DNA from: Microbacterium sp.
GTDB taxonomy: Bacteria; Actinomycetota; Actinomycetes; Actinomycetales; Microbacteriaceae
Direction of reading: 5' to 3'
DNA length: 64,000 nucleotides
NCBI GenBank assembly: GCA_002703245.1
Contig: NZTV01000075.1
Span: forward strand, 38,695 to 102,694
Part shown: piece after piece, positions 18,849 to 27,600 of the stretch
How positions within the stretch are numbered: the first letter of the stretch is position 1
Layout: each line of letters opens with the position of its first letter
The notes under the pieces: generated by a model
Databases searched by the model: none
Seen by the model: the letters and a program-made list of their open reading frames with translations, nothing else
What the model was told of the DNA's origin: nothing
Made by a program: the position numbers and the translations under genes

Positions 18849-20900
18849 ATGCGGCGCCACCGTGATCGGCTGAGCTGGCTCGCGCAACTGGCACGGTTGT
18901 CGCCCACCGCCGTGCCCTGGGATCGTGCGGCGATGGCCGCGGTCGGGATCGCGACGCCCGTCGCCGTGGCGATCGCCGTCGCGCCCGGCGAGGTCTCGGT
19001 CATCACGGCGGGAGCGGTCGGATCGATGGGTGCGATGGTCCCTTCGCTGTTCGACGTCGGCGTGACACGGCGACAGAGGATACGGGCGATGGTGACCGTA
19101 TCCGTCGCGGCCACCGTGGGATTCACGATGGGCACGGTGGTCCACGGGCACGCGATCGCGACGCTCGTGTGCGTCATCGCGGCGACGGTACTCTCCGGAT
19201 TCGCGTCGACGGTGAGCACCATCGCCTCCAGCGCCGCCCTCTACCTCTTGGTGTACGCGATCACCGCCGCCAACAGCGACTTCGTCTCCGGGATGCCGTG
19301 GGCTGCCCCGGCGCTGTTCCTGCTCGGCGGGCTCTGGCGGATCGGCCTGACCGCGCTGGAATCGACATGGCGGGGGCGGGGTTTCGCCCGCGAGCGCAGG
19401 GCGGTGGCCGATGTGTATCGTGCGCTGGCCCGCGTGCTCGGAGACGGTTCGTCCCGTCGACCCCTGCAGCCGGTGACGGGAGCCATCGACCGGGCGTACG
19501 ACGCCCTCGAGGCCGGCCGGAGGCGGAGATCCCCGCGCGACCCCCGGTGGGGTGCGCTGGAGTCGACGATGCAGGATGTCCCTCTGCTGGTCGACGCGGT
19601 CCTCGGTGCGGGGTTCCGGCGCCGGCGCGAACGCGCGGAGGCCGCGCTCTTGTTGACGACGGCCGCCGATCGACTCGTCGCGCCCCGAGCGGCGCGCCCG
19701 GATCTTCCCCACCTGCCCGGTGACCGGATACCCACCGATCTGGCGGAGCAGCTGACGGCCGTGGAGCGGCACCGCGATCGGCTGGATCTGCTCGATCGAG
19801 GCGAGACGGTGACGCCGGACCGGCACCGGGAGGAGCGCGTGGCGGCGCGACCGCTGATCCCCGCGCCGCGGATCGGCGACCTGCGTCGCCACACGCTGGC
19901 GACGACGTGGGTGGGCAACGACGTGGACCGATGGATTCTGCGCCTGACGTTGTGTATGACCATCGCTCAGACGCTGTCGCTCGTGCTGGACCTGGAACAG
20001 CCCTACCTGGTGATGCTCGCCGTCGCGCAGGTCATGAAGCCCGACCTCGGATCGGTTTTCGCCCGTGCGGTGCAGCGGGTGCTGGGAACCATCGCCGGGG
20101 TGGCGGCCGGTGCCGTGCTGGTCATGACGCTTCCGGCCTCGTGGGGGGTCGTCGCGGTGGCCGTCATCGCCGCGTTGATCCCCGTGGTCAAGCCGCGCAA
20201 CTTCGCCCTCTACAGCGCCGTCAGTCTGGCGCTGTCGGTGATGCTGATCGAAGTGCGCACTCCCGTCGACGCCTCGACGCTCGAGTCCCGCGTCATGGAT
20301 GTGCTGCTGGGGAGCGCGATCGTCCTCGTGATCGGCTACCTGCCGTGGCCCTCGACATGGCGGCTCGAAGACCGCGTCGCGGCGCTCGTGGCTCAGGCGG
20401 TCCGAAGCGTCGGTGCCTTCGCGGCCGCGGATCTGCGCTCGGGGCTGACCGCCGTGCAGCGGCTCGCCGCGCTGCGGGTGGTGGATCGATCCCTGACGGA
20501 CATCCGGTCGCTGGTCGCCCGTCGGCTGGCGGTTCCCGGCGCGGCGAGCGCGGCACGTCGATGGCTCCCCGTCCTCGACGCCGTCGACGCGGTGCGGGAC
20601 GAGGTCTTGCGGACCCACGCGCGCAGCGGGGGATACGGGTCGGCGCGCGCTGCGGCGCACGCGCAGCGCGCGGGAAGGGCGTTGGCCTCCGTGGCGACCG
20701 CGATCGAGGAACATCACCCGCCGGCCGCTGTCACCCCGCGCGGCGGATGGGGCTCCCGCCTCACCGCGGCGATCGGTCTCGTCGCCGCGAACGCGGCCCA
20801 CGCGATGGCGCCGGGTGAGGGGGAGCCGCCCGCTCAGGCGACCAGGCGGGCGCGCAGCGCCTCGACCTCCGGCTCGGTCAGACCGCCTGACATGAGGTAA
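18849..20900 (+). CDS. FUSC family (aromatic acid exporter-like) membrane protein
   Basis: 683 residues with duplicated FUSC architecture. A first bundle of membrane segments lies at about 30-175 (ISV-type: VSVITAGAVGSMGAMVPSLF), then a cytoplasmic helical domain, then a second bundle at about 365-500 (LEQPYLVMLAVAQVMKPDLGS, a typical FUSC motif), then a C-terminal helical domain. Relatives export aromatic acids such as fusaric or p-hydroxybenzoic acid; the substrate is unknown here. ATG 18849 has only a weak AGG upstream. An in-frame start at 18780 is possible but adds Cys/Pro-rich sequence. Its last 67 nt overlap the tail of the convergent phosphatase gene. Confidence 0.87.
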   Translation: MRRHRDRLSWLAQLARLSPTAVPWDRAAMAAVGIATPVAVAIAVAPGEVSVITAGAVGSMGAMVPSLFDVGVTRRQRIRAMVTVSVAATVGFTMGTVVHGHAIATLVCVIAATVLSGFASTVSTIASSAALYLLVYAITAANSDFVSGMPWAAPALFLLGGLWRIGLTALESTWRGRGFARERRAVADVYRALARVLGDGSSRRPLQPVTGAIDRAYDALEAGRRRRSPRDPRWGALESTMQDVPLLVDAVLGAGFRRRRERAEAALLLTTAADRLVAPRAARPDLPHLPGDRIPTDLAEQLTAVERHRDRLDLLDRGETVTPDRHREERVAARPLIPAPRIGDLRRHTLATTWVGNDVDRWILRLTLCMTIAQTLSLVLDLEQPYLVMLAVAQVMKPDLGSVFARAVQRVLGTIAGVAAGAVLVMTLPASWGVVAVAVIAALIPVVKPRNFALYSAVSLALSVMLIEVRTPVDASTLESRVMDVLLGSAIVLVIGYLPWPSTWRLEDRVAALVAQAVRSVGAFAAADLRSGLTAVQRLAALRVVDRSLTDIRSLVARRLAVPGAASAARRWLPVLDAVDAVRDEVLRTHARSGGYGSARAAAHAQRAGRALASVATAIEEHHPPAAVTPRGGWGSRLTAAIGLVAANAAHAMAPGEGEPPAQATRRARSASTSGSVRPPDMR

Positions 20901-21607
20901 GCGGTGGCCCCACCGTGTTCGTCGACCCAGTCCATTGCCTGCTCGATGGCCGCCGGAGGGGTCCCGCAGAGCATGGTCCGCAGCGACGGCGTGATCGGGA
21001 TGCCGAACGCCTCGACTTCACGGATCATCGCCTCGGCCCAGGGCCCGGCGAGGTTCTCCTGCGACTGCGCGTAGTCGGCGATCGTGGCGTCGCGCTGCAC
21101 CCCGGCGGTCTCGAGGATCAGTGCCGTCGCGACGCCGGTGCGGTCCTTGCCGGCCGTGCAGTGCACGAGCACCCCGGTCGGGGAGTCGTCGTGGGAGGCG
21201 GCCACGCGGCGGGCGGCCTGCGCGAAGACGGCCGCCCCGCCGTCGAGCATCGAGATGTAGAGCTGGTCCAGCGTGGGGAGCTCCTGTAGTGCGGTGGCGG
21301 CGTCGGCGGCCGAGCCCGAGGCGATGGTCTTCATCATGTCGGCCATGGCGCCCTGCAGTAGCGGCAGGTTCAGGACGGTGAAGGGGCGCTCGGGGGGAAG
21401 CCTGTCTGGGGCGGCTTGCTGTTCGGCGGGTGTGCGGAAGTCCGCGATCACTCCGACCGGGGTCTCCGCGAGGGCGGAGAGCCCTGCCGTGTCGAGGCTC
21501 GACAACGACTCGGAGCGGGCGAGGACGCCTGGTCGCGTCGTGCGCCCGTCGGTGGTCGGCAGCCCGCCGAGGTCGCGATAGTTGTACAGGCCGGGGATCG
21601 TGGTCAT
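20834..21607 (-). CDS. Tyrosine-protein phosphatase (PF13350-like)
   Basis: 257 residues. N-terminal YNYRDLGGLPT at about 9-18 is typical of the bacterial tyrosine phosphatase family that includes Mycobacterium PtpB/LipA-type enzymes. The P-loop HCTAGKDRTG gives Cys150 and Arg156 of the CX5R signature, and an acidic YAQSQENL helix follows. It may dephosphorylate protein tyrosines or phosphoinositides. The start ATG overlaps the stop of the AI-2E-type permease by 4 nt, so translation is coupled. The 3' end overlaps the FUSC gene tail to tail by 67 bp. Confidence 0.93.
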   Translation of the reverse strand: MTTIPGLYNYRDLGGLPTTDGRTTRPGVLARSESLSSLDTAGLSALAETPVGVIADFRTPAEQQAAPDRLPPERPFTVLNLPLLQGAMADMMKTIASGSAADAATALQELPTLDQLYISMLDGGAAVFAQAARRVAASHDDSPTGVLVHCTAGKDRTGVATALILETAGVQRDATIADYAQSQENLAGPWAEAMIREVEAFGIPITPSLRTMLCGTPPAAIEQAMDWVDEHGGATAYLMSGGLTEPEVEALRARLVA

Positions 21608-22749
21608 GCGTTCTCCTTCTGCGCGGTGTCGAATTGTGCGGTGTCGCGGGGGTGGGGTTCGAGAGGTGAGGTCTTGGCGTCCTGTCGCGGGATCACCAGC
21701 TGGGTGACCAGCAGGAGCAGTGATGCGGTGACCGGAATGGCGATGAGCGCCCCGAGCAGTCCCAGGAGCGTCCCGCCGACGAGGGCGCCGATGACGACCA
21801 GCGAACCCGGGACCGAGATCGCCCGACTCATGACGCGCGGCGTGAGCACGTAGGCCTCGACCTGCATGTAGATGAGGTACAGCACGCCGAAGACCAGGGC
21901 CGGCACCCAGCCGGTGAACAGGGCCAGTGAGGTGGCGACGACCCAGTACAGCACCGACCCGACGAGGGGGATGAGGGTGATGCAGAACGCCGCCACGCCC
22001 AGCAGCGCCGCGAAGGGGAGCCCCGTGGCCACGTGCAGCGTGAACGCGACGACGGAGTTGATCCCGGCGAGGACCACCATCCCGACGAGGTAGCTGCCGA
22101 CCGAATCGGTCACCTGACCGGTGATCCGGGTCACCTGGTCTCGCGATCGTGCGGGGAACACCCTCGCGAAGGCGGCCTTGATCCGGTCGAGGGACGCCAA
22201 AAAGTACAGGCTGAGGACCAGGACGATCACCAGCCCCGACAGCGTGGTGGCCACGCCCACGCCGACATCGAGTGCACCGCGTCCCAACGAGGCCAGGTTC
22301 GCCGGATCGGTCAGGAAGCTCTGCGCGTCGCTGAGCCACGTCCCCCACTCGGATCCGAAGGTCGAGGACAACCATGCGTAGAAATCGGTCTCGGTGAAGG
22401 CATGCAGGGTCTTGGGGGCATCGGCGACGACCTGCGCCACCTGCCGGACGACCGTGGGCACGATGAGCAGGAGGACCCCGACGGCGACGGCTGCGAAACC
22501 CGAGTAGACGACCACGATCGACCACGCGCGACTGATCCCCCGACGCTGGAGGAACCGTACGACCGGGTCGAGACCGAGTGCAGCGAAGAGCGCGAAACCG
22601 ACGTAGATGAGCACGGTGCTCAGCTGGGAGACGGCCACCCCCAGACCGATCGCGACCAGTCCGCCGATCGTGGCCGACAGCCCCGTGCGAAACGGGCCCC
22701 ACAGCCGGATCGGCGTCGACTCTTCGGGGAGTGCGGGGGCATCGACCAT
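21604..22749 (-). CDS. AI-2E family transporter
   Basis: 381-residue membrane protein of the PerM/AI-2E exporter family with about eight hydrophobic segments in a 2+1+5 pattern: a pair at about 28-66, one at about 75-100, a periplasmic stretch with FTETDFYAWLSSTFG, then segments from about 160. The family signature IPLVGSVLYWVVA lies near residue 255, followed by YVLTPRVMSRAISVPG. Substrates of this family are mostly unproven; Na+/H+ exchange and export are reported for some members. The ATG is 6 nt after TAGGTT, a leaderless layout. It is coupled to the phosphatase gene downstream. Confidence 0.92.
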   Translation of the reverse strand: MVDAPALPEESTPIRLWGPFRTGLSATIGGLVAIGLGVAVSQLSTVLIYVGFALFAALGLDPVVRFLQRRGISRAWSIVVVYSGFAAVAVGVLLLIVPTVVRQVAQVVADAPKTLHAFTETDFYAWLSSTFGSEWGTWLSDAQSFLTDPANLASLGRGALDVGVGVATTLSGLVIVLVLSLYFLASLDRIKAAFARVFPARSRDQVTRITGQVTDSVGSYLVGMVVLAGINSVVAFTLHVATGLPFAALLGVAAFCITLIPLVGSVLYWVVATSLALFTGWVPALVFGVLYLIYMQVEAYVLTPRVMSRAISVPGSLVVIGALVGGTLLGLLGALIAIPVTASLLLLVTQLVIPRQDAKTSPLEPHPRDTAQFDTAQKENA

Positions 22750-22755
22750 CGACCC

Positions 22756-22761
22756 AACCTA
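22756..22761 (-). promoter_or_regulatory. -10 box TAGGTT, leaderless start of the AI-2E transporter gene
   Basis: On the minus strand TAGGTT is followed by 6 nt and the ATG; no ribosome binding site is present. Confidence 0.5.
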
Positions 22762-22832
22762 TGGCGAGGAGGCGGCCGACTATATGCCCGTTGCGGAATC
22801 TGGCACGACCGCCGCGCGATCTGAGAGGGCTC

Positions 22833-24152
22833 CTACTCGGCGCCGGCCCCCGTGGTCGCTCTCTCCTTCTTCAGCCCCGTCGCGATGGCGCCGACGTCGC
22901 GGCTGACCGCTCCCCCGATCATCATCCCGACCGCGATGGCGATGAGTGAGCCGAAGGTCTGCAGGATGGTCGCCGTGGCGCCGGCGGCGCCCGAGGCTGC
23001 CTCGCTCACGCCGATGAAGCCCATCGCCCCGGGCACGAGCAACCAATAGCTGCACGTGAGCATGATCGCGGTCGACGGTGCTCCGCGCAGTCGACCGGCC
23101 AGGTAGATCATCGGGACCGCGATCACCGCCCCGACCAGTCCCGACAGTTGTGCGCCGAGCAGCAGGTTGCCCAGCAACTGCGCGGAGTAGGCGATCACGA
23201 GGGCGTAGAGGATCCACAGCAGGGAACCGCGGGGCGCGGACGAGTAAAGGTAGTAGCCGAGACTCACCAGGGCGATACCGGCCCACGGCGCCCATGCGCC
23301 CAGCTGGTCCCCCGCGGACGCGGACGCATGGGGTTCTCCGGCCACGGACATGCCCGCGAACAAACCGAAGGCGAGAAGACCCAGCCGCGCGATGCCGTAG
23401 ACCAGGCGGCTGGCGCCGGCCATGATCTGCCCCGAGGTCAGCTCGACCGCGGCGATCGTGAGGGTCAGCCCCGGGAGGAAGGTCACCAGCGACGGGGCGA
23501 CCAGGCGGAGCACGTCGTCGTGGACCAGCGGCCGGACCAGGACGGAGATCAGCAGTGCGGCGAGGAACGCCGTCAGGACCGGGAGGAGGAGGGCCAGTGT
23601 CGAGGCCCGCGTCCCGAACATCACGATCAGCCCGACGACGACGCCGAGCACCAGGTACACCGGTAGCGCGGTCAGGGTCGGGTTCAGCACGAGCCCGAAA
23701 CCGATCGTCAGCAGGACGTGCCCGATGAGGGTGAGCACGGCACCGAACCGCGGTCGGCCGGCGATGATCCGATCGACGGCCTGGACCACATCGTCGGGCG
23801 GGGTCGCCTCGTCCATCGCGATCCGGACGATGTGCTCGACCTCGCCGGCCTGATCCAACCGGAGCGCACCCTGGTCGGCCGCGAAGACCGCGGTGCGCCC
23901 TCTCTGCGACGAGTCGTCCTCGATGAGGATGAGGGTGGGGAGCACGAAGATCCGGAGGTCGGTCCGCCCATACCGTCGCGCGAGTTTACGAAGCGTCACC
24001 TCGACCTCGTTGACCGCCCGCGATGACGCCAGCAGAGCAGGCCCGACCCTGCCGAGCATGCCCGCCACACCCAGCGACTGATCGGGTGTGTCTGCGCCAG
24101 GGTCGCCCGCTCCCGCGAGCGCACCTCGTATGCGATTCCACACATCCGTCAT
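22833..24152 (-). CDS. Threonine/serine exporter family protein (ThrE-like)
   Basis: 439 residues combining the two ThrE/ThrP domains. The N-terminal soluble part has VTLRKLARRYGRTDLRIFVLPT at about 49-70 (key stretch TDLRIFV) and ends at FGAVLTLIG. Ten membrane segments follow, with LVTFLPGLTLTIAAVEL and LMLTC-like ITML core ATSIMLTCSYWLLVPGAMGF; the LVPGAMGF motif near 385 is typical. The family exports L-threonine and L-serine using the proton motive force. ATG 24152 was chosen because it has GGAAAGG upstream; the ORF could extend 42 codons. Divergent from a LuxR-type regulator that might control it. Confidence 0.9.
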   Translation of the reverse strand: MTDVWNRIRGALAGAGDPGADTPDQSLGVAGMLGRVGPALLASSRAVNEVEVTLRKLARRYGRTDLRIFVLPTLILIEDDSSQRGRTAVFAADQGALRLDQAGEVEHIVRIAMDEATPPDDVVQAVDRIIAGRPRFGAVLTLIGHVLLTIGFGLVLNPTLTALPVYLVLGVVVGLIVMFGTRASTLALLLPVLTAFLAALLISVLVRPLVHDDVLRLVAPSLVTFLPGLTLTIAAVELTSGQIMAGASRLVYGIARLGLLAFGLFAGMSVAGEPHASASAGDQLGAWAPWAGIALVSLGYYLYSSAPRGSLLWILYALVIAYSAQLLGNLLLGAQLSGLVGAVIAVPMIYLAGRLRGAPSTAIMLTCSYWLLVPGAMGFIGVSEAASGAAGATATILQTFGSLIAIAVGMMIGGAVSRDVGAIATGLKKERATTGAGAE

Positions 24153-24217
24153 GAGTCGACCTTTCCGTTCCGGTCGGCCGTGTCTCGGTTCCATATTCCG
24201 CACGCGCGGTGTCAAAT

Positions 24218-24234
24218 CCCGCAGAAGGTGCGGG
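24218..24234. promoter_or_regulatory. Inverted repeat between thrE-like and LuxR-type genes
   Basis: CCCGCA-GAAGG-TGCGGG is a perfect 6-bp-arm hairpin or operator in the 212-nt divergent gap. It could bind a regulator of either gene. No further evidence. Confidence 0.35.
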
Positions 24235-24364
24235 TTCGACGGACTCTCCCGGTGGGCCGACGCACCCATGAGTACCATCCGGAAGAGGGACCGGGAAACC
24301 CGACCTGTCAGCCTCCGAGCGTGCTGTGGGGTGTGCGCGCGGATCGGAAAGGAGTCGGCAGAAT

Positions 24365-25927
24365 GTGCCTGACGCGGCCGTGAACATCAACGACCCTCAG
24401 AAGGCGCGGGACGAACTCGACCGTGCCCTGCAGACCGGCTCTCCCGACGCGATCGCGCGCGCCGCGGTCGCCAACATCTGGCCACTGTTCAGCTTCCACT
24501 ACAAACGCCTCATCTTCGCCGTCGAGGCGCTGCCCAGCAGCGTTCTCGAGCGTTATCCGGTCCTGCGGGTCCTCCACCCGATGACACCGGTGCTGGCAAG
24601 GGGCGCTCGCCCCTACAAGCCGCTGATCTATCAGGACGACGCGCGCGCGATGAGCGCCGACGAGCTCGACATGCTCACCGTGGTGCAGATGATCGCGTTC
24701 CGTTTCAGCGGAGACGTCGCCGCGGCCCTGATCTACGCGCGTCGCCTGGAGGAACGCATCCTGAAGGTGCCGAGTGAGTCCCGCGAGCGGCCCGACGGGC
24801 CGCTGTGGTACTACCACCTGCAGATCGGGGTGACCCTGCTCAGCGCCGGGGACACCACGCGCGCCCTGCGGGAATTCGCGACGGCGCGCCAGCTCGCGCC
24901 GCTGTGCGGGCAACCCGACGCGGTGCGCCTGGCGCTGGCCCGCGCGGCACTGTCGCACGCCGCTCGGGGGTCGTGCGCCGAAGCGTCGCGCACCCTTGCC
25001 GAAGCACGCGCGTGCGCCGAACCGGGACCACCGCACGCGGCGGCGATCGCTGCGACCGAGGCGGCCGCAGCGGCACTCGTGGAGGTCGAACATGTCCCGG
25101 CCGAGGGTGCGCTCACGGTGCAGACGGTGGAACCCACCGACAGCATCGAGGTGTCGTGGTCGTTCGCGTTGTTGGCGCGGGTCCGTGATCATCTCGCACG
25201 ACAGCGCCCCCACGAGGCGCTGGAGGTGCTGTGCCTGGCCCGGGATTCGCATCCGGCACAGCACGGCTCGTTCGCCGCGGACGTCGTAACCGCCGGCCTC
25301 ATCGAGACCTCCCTCGCGTTGGGGGACCTGCCCGCGGCCAGTGACGTCTCCCGCCGAAGCTCGGGCTCGGGGGCCTTGACGGGCCTGGCGCGCGTGAGGC
25401 TCCACCTGGCGGAGGGGCGGTTCGCCAACGCGGTGCACGCGCTCCGGATGATGCTCGCCGACACCGACCTGGGGCCCGGTCACCGCGCTGAGGCCAACGT
25501 GCTGCTGGCCTGGGCGGAGTTCGCGCAGGACGGCCGCGTGCATCCCCAGCTGGCGACCCGCATCCGTCACCTCTCCCGCGACGCGTCCTCTCGCCGGATC
25601 CTCGCGGGCATGCCCCGACAGCTCGTCGAGCACCTCGCCGTGTCCGACCCGCCGGAGGCGGGGGAGGACTTCCGCGCCGCGCTGCGGGGGCTTACGCATC
25701 CCGAGATGGTGGAGCGCCCCGAGCTGACCGCCGGCGAGTTGCGAGTGCTGAACGCGCTTGCCGAGCACGATACGACCGCCGACATCGCCTCGACCTTCCA
25801 TGTGTCCCCTAACACCGTGAAGTCCCAGCTCGCGTCGGTGTACCGCAAGCTCGGGTGTTCCAAGCGGGACGACGCGGTGCGGATCGCGGCACGCTTGAAC
25901 CTTCTCGCACCCCCCGGCGACGAGTGA
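24365..25927 (+). CDS. LuxR-type transcriptional regulator with helical (TPR-like) sensor region
   Basis: 520 residues. The C-terminal LuxR HTH at about 457-515 reads ELTAGELRVLNALAEHDTTADIA, then VSPNTVKSQLASVYRKLG (recognition stretch NTVKSQL). The remaining ~450 residues are alanine-rich helical repeats like the MalT/LAL C-terminal TPR region, but with no NTP-binding domain, so the signal is unknown. GTG 24365 is preceded by AAAGGAG; an ATG starting 2 nt earlier is out of frame. It is divergent from the ThrE-like gene and followed by a strong terminator hairpin. Confidence 0.85.
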   Translation: MPDAAVNINDPQKARDELDRALQTGSPDAIARAAVANIWPLFSFHYKRLIFAVEALPSSVLERYPVLRVLHPMTPVLARGARPYKPLIYQDDARAMSADELDMLTVVQMIAFRFSGDVAAALIYARRLEERILKVPSESRERPDGPLWYYHLQIGVTLLSAGDTTRALREFATARQLAPLCGQPDAVRLALARAALSHAARGSCAEASRTLAEARACAEPGPPHAAAIAATEAAAAALVEVEHVPAEGALTVQTVEPTDSIEVSWSFALLARVRDHLARQRPHEALEVLCLARDSHPAQHGSFAADVVTAGLIETSLALGDLPAASDVSRRSSGSGALTGLARVRLHLAEGRFANAVHALRMMLADTDLGPGHRAEANVLLAWAEFAQDGRVHPQLATRIRHLSRDASSRRILAGMPRQLVEHLAVSDPPEAGEDFRAALRGLTHPEMVERPELTAGELRVLNALAEHDTTADIASTFHVSPNTVKSQLASVYRKLGCSKRDDAVRIAARLNLLAPPGDE

Positions 25928-25940
25928 GCAGGATCACGGA

Positions 25941-25969
25941 GACCCCGATGTGCTCGGCACGTCGGGGTC
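25941..25969. terminator. 13-bp-stem terminator hairpin after the LuxR-type gene
   Basis: GACCCCGATGTGC-TCG-GCACGTCGGGGTC forms a 13-bp stem with one T.G pair and a 3-nt loop, 13 nt after the stop codon. A short TCTTCG follows rather than a long U tract, common for high-GC actinobacterial terminators. Confidence 0.75.
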
Positions 25970-26112
25970 TTCGTGATGCCCTCGCGTGGTCCGCGATGCG
26001 ACGGCGGTGGATGACGCGGGGATGATGCGCGGGTGAGGCGGTGATGAGGGCGCGGGTGCGAGGCGGGGTGAATTCGCCGGTCGTCACTCGAATCCGCCCC
26101 GGGGGTCGAAGA

Positions 26113-26118
26113 TAGCGT
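26113..26118 (+). promoter_or_regulatory. -10 box TAGCGT, leaderless start of the amidohydrolase gene
   Basis: TAGCGT ends 7 nt before the ATG at 26126 and no Shine-Dalgarno is visible. The same hexamer and nearly the same spacing precede the chrA-like gene at 37635. Confidence 0.55.
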
Positions 26119-26125
26119 CGGCGAC

Positions 26126-27397
26126 ATGACCTCTCATACGCCGCAAAGAATGATTCTGCGGAACGTCCGCGTCTTCGACGGAGTGAGCGACCGGGCGCAG
26201 GACGGGATGGACGTCCTGGTCGAAGGCTCGCACATCGTCGGGGTCTCCTCCTCGCCGGTGGCCGGTTCGGACGGCGCGATCGAGATCGACGCTCAGGGGC
26301 GCTTCCTGATGCCCGGCCTCAGCGATGCGCACGTGCACCTGATGGGTAACGCCAACAGCATGGTGGAGTTCCTGCAAGGACCGACCGGGGCATTGTACGG
26401 CAACACGATCGCCGAAGCCAAGCGCATGCTCCTGCGCGGCTTCACGACCGTGCGCGACATGGGCGGCGACACCGCGCCGGTGAAGTCGCTCATCGACCGT
26501 GGCGTGTTCGAGGGGCCGCGCATCTTCCCCAGCCAAGCCATGATCTCGCAGACATCCGGTCACGCCGACTTCGCCTTCGTGTACGACACCCCGGAGGAGT
26601 TCGGCGGCAAGCCCAGTCGCACCGAGGACATCCACTTCACCCGGGTCGCCGACGGGGTGCCGCGCGTCCTCGCCGCCGTCCGCGAGCAGCTGCGCCAGGG
26701 GGCCAGCCAGATCAAGCTGACACTCGGCGGCGGCGCCGCGTCGATGTACGACCCGCTGAACACGTTGCAGTACACACCGGATGAGATCAAAGCGGCCGTC
26801 CAGGCCGCCTCGGATTACGGCACCTATGTCGCCACGCACGTCTACACGCCGGCTGGGATCGCACGGGCGATCGACGCGGGTGTCGCCTCGATCGAGCACG
26901 GGCACCTCGCCGACGAGGAGACCGTCAAGCGCATCGCCGATGCGGGTGTATGGCTGTCCATGCAGCCGTTCGCCGAAGCGGACCACCACTACCCGGACCC
27001 CGTGCGTGCCGCGAAGAACACCGAGATCTGCGAAGGGACGAACCAGGTATACGAGTGGGCCAGAAAGTACTCGGTGAAGACCGCGTGGGGAACCGACCTC
27101 CTGCTGGAGCCGCAGGCCGCGCCGCGTCAGAGCGAGATGGCCGCGCGACTCGGGGAGTTCTACTCGAACGCCGAGGCGCTGAAGATGCTCACGTCGGGGA
27201 ACGCGGCGCTGTTCGAGCTCGCCGGTGAACGCAACACGTACCGGGGTGGCAAGCTCGGCGTCATCGCCGAGGGTGGCTGGGCCGACATGATCCTCGTCGA
27301 CGGTGACCCCCTCCAGGACATCTCACTGATCGGCGACCCCGACACGAACTTCAAGATGATCATCAAGGGAGGCGCGGTCGTCAAGAACGACCTCTGA
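26126..27397 (+). CDS. Metal-dependent amidohydrolase (imidazolonepropionase-like)
   Basis: 423 residues of the amidohydrolase superfamily. The N-terminal composite beta-domain is followed by the barrel. Metal ligands are DAHVHL (His69/His71), IKLTLGGG with the probable carboxylated Lys, ATHVY, EHGHL, and WGTDLL with the last Asp. The C-terminal GGWADMILVDGDPL returns to the beta-domain. Relatives hydrolyse prolidase-type dipeptides or cyclic amides; the exact substrate is unknown. There is no signal peptide, so it is cytoplasmic. It precedes the glutamate decarboxylase gene by 203 nt and need not share its promoter. Confidence 0.9.
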   Translation: MTSHTPQRMILRNVRVFDGVSDRAQDGMDVLVEGSHIVGVSSSPVAGSDGAIEIDAQGRFLMPGLSDAHVHLMGNANSMVEFLQGPTGALYGNTIAEAKRMLLRGFTTVRDMGGDTAPVKSLIDRGVFEGPRIFPSQAMISQTSGHADFAFVYDTPEEFGGKPSRTEDIHFTRVADGVPRVLAAVREQLRQGASQIKLTLGGGAASMYDPLNTLQYTPDEIKAAVQAASDYGTYVATHVYTPAGIARAIDAGVASIEHGHLADEETVKRIADAGVWLSMQPFAEADHHYPDPVRAAKNTEICEGTNQVYEWARKYSVKTAWGTDLLLEPQAAPRQSEMAARLGEFYSNAEALKMLTSGNAALFELAGERNTYRGGKLGVIAEGGWADMILVDGDPLQDISLIGDPDTNFKMIIKGGAVVKNDL

Positions 27398-27600
27398 CAC
27401 ACTCGGGTCGACGGCATCGTGACGTGGCGTACCGCGAGAGCGGCACCGCTGATCCGACGTCGTCCGCCACCGGCACCGCACGCCGCATCGAACGGACGCA
27501 TCGCGCCCATCGAGTCACGATCCGGTGCTCTCCCCCAGTGGTGGCCCTCCAGCCGCTGCGTCCGAAACCGAAACCGAAGCCGAAACACTAGGAGGACTCC
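27398..27600 (+). promoter_or_regulatory. Long leader upstream of gadB with hexamer tandem repeat
   Basis: This 203-nt gap has no gene. Its last 40 nt contain CCGAAA-CCGAAA-CCGAAG-CCGAAA at 27562-27585, ending 3 nt before the Shine-Dalgarno TAGGAGG (27589-27595). The unpaired, A-rich repeat may enhance translation initiation, and its copy number could change by slippage. No convincing promoter was found. Confidence 0.5.
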
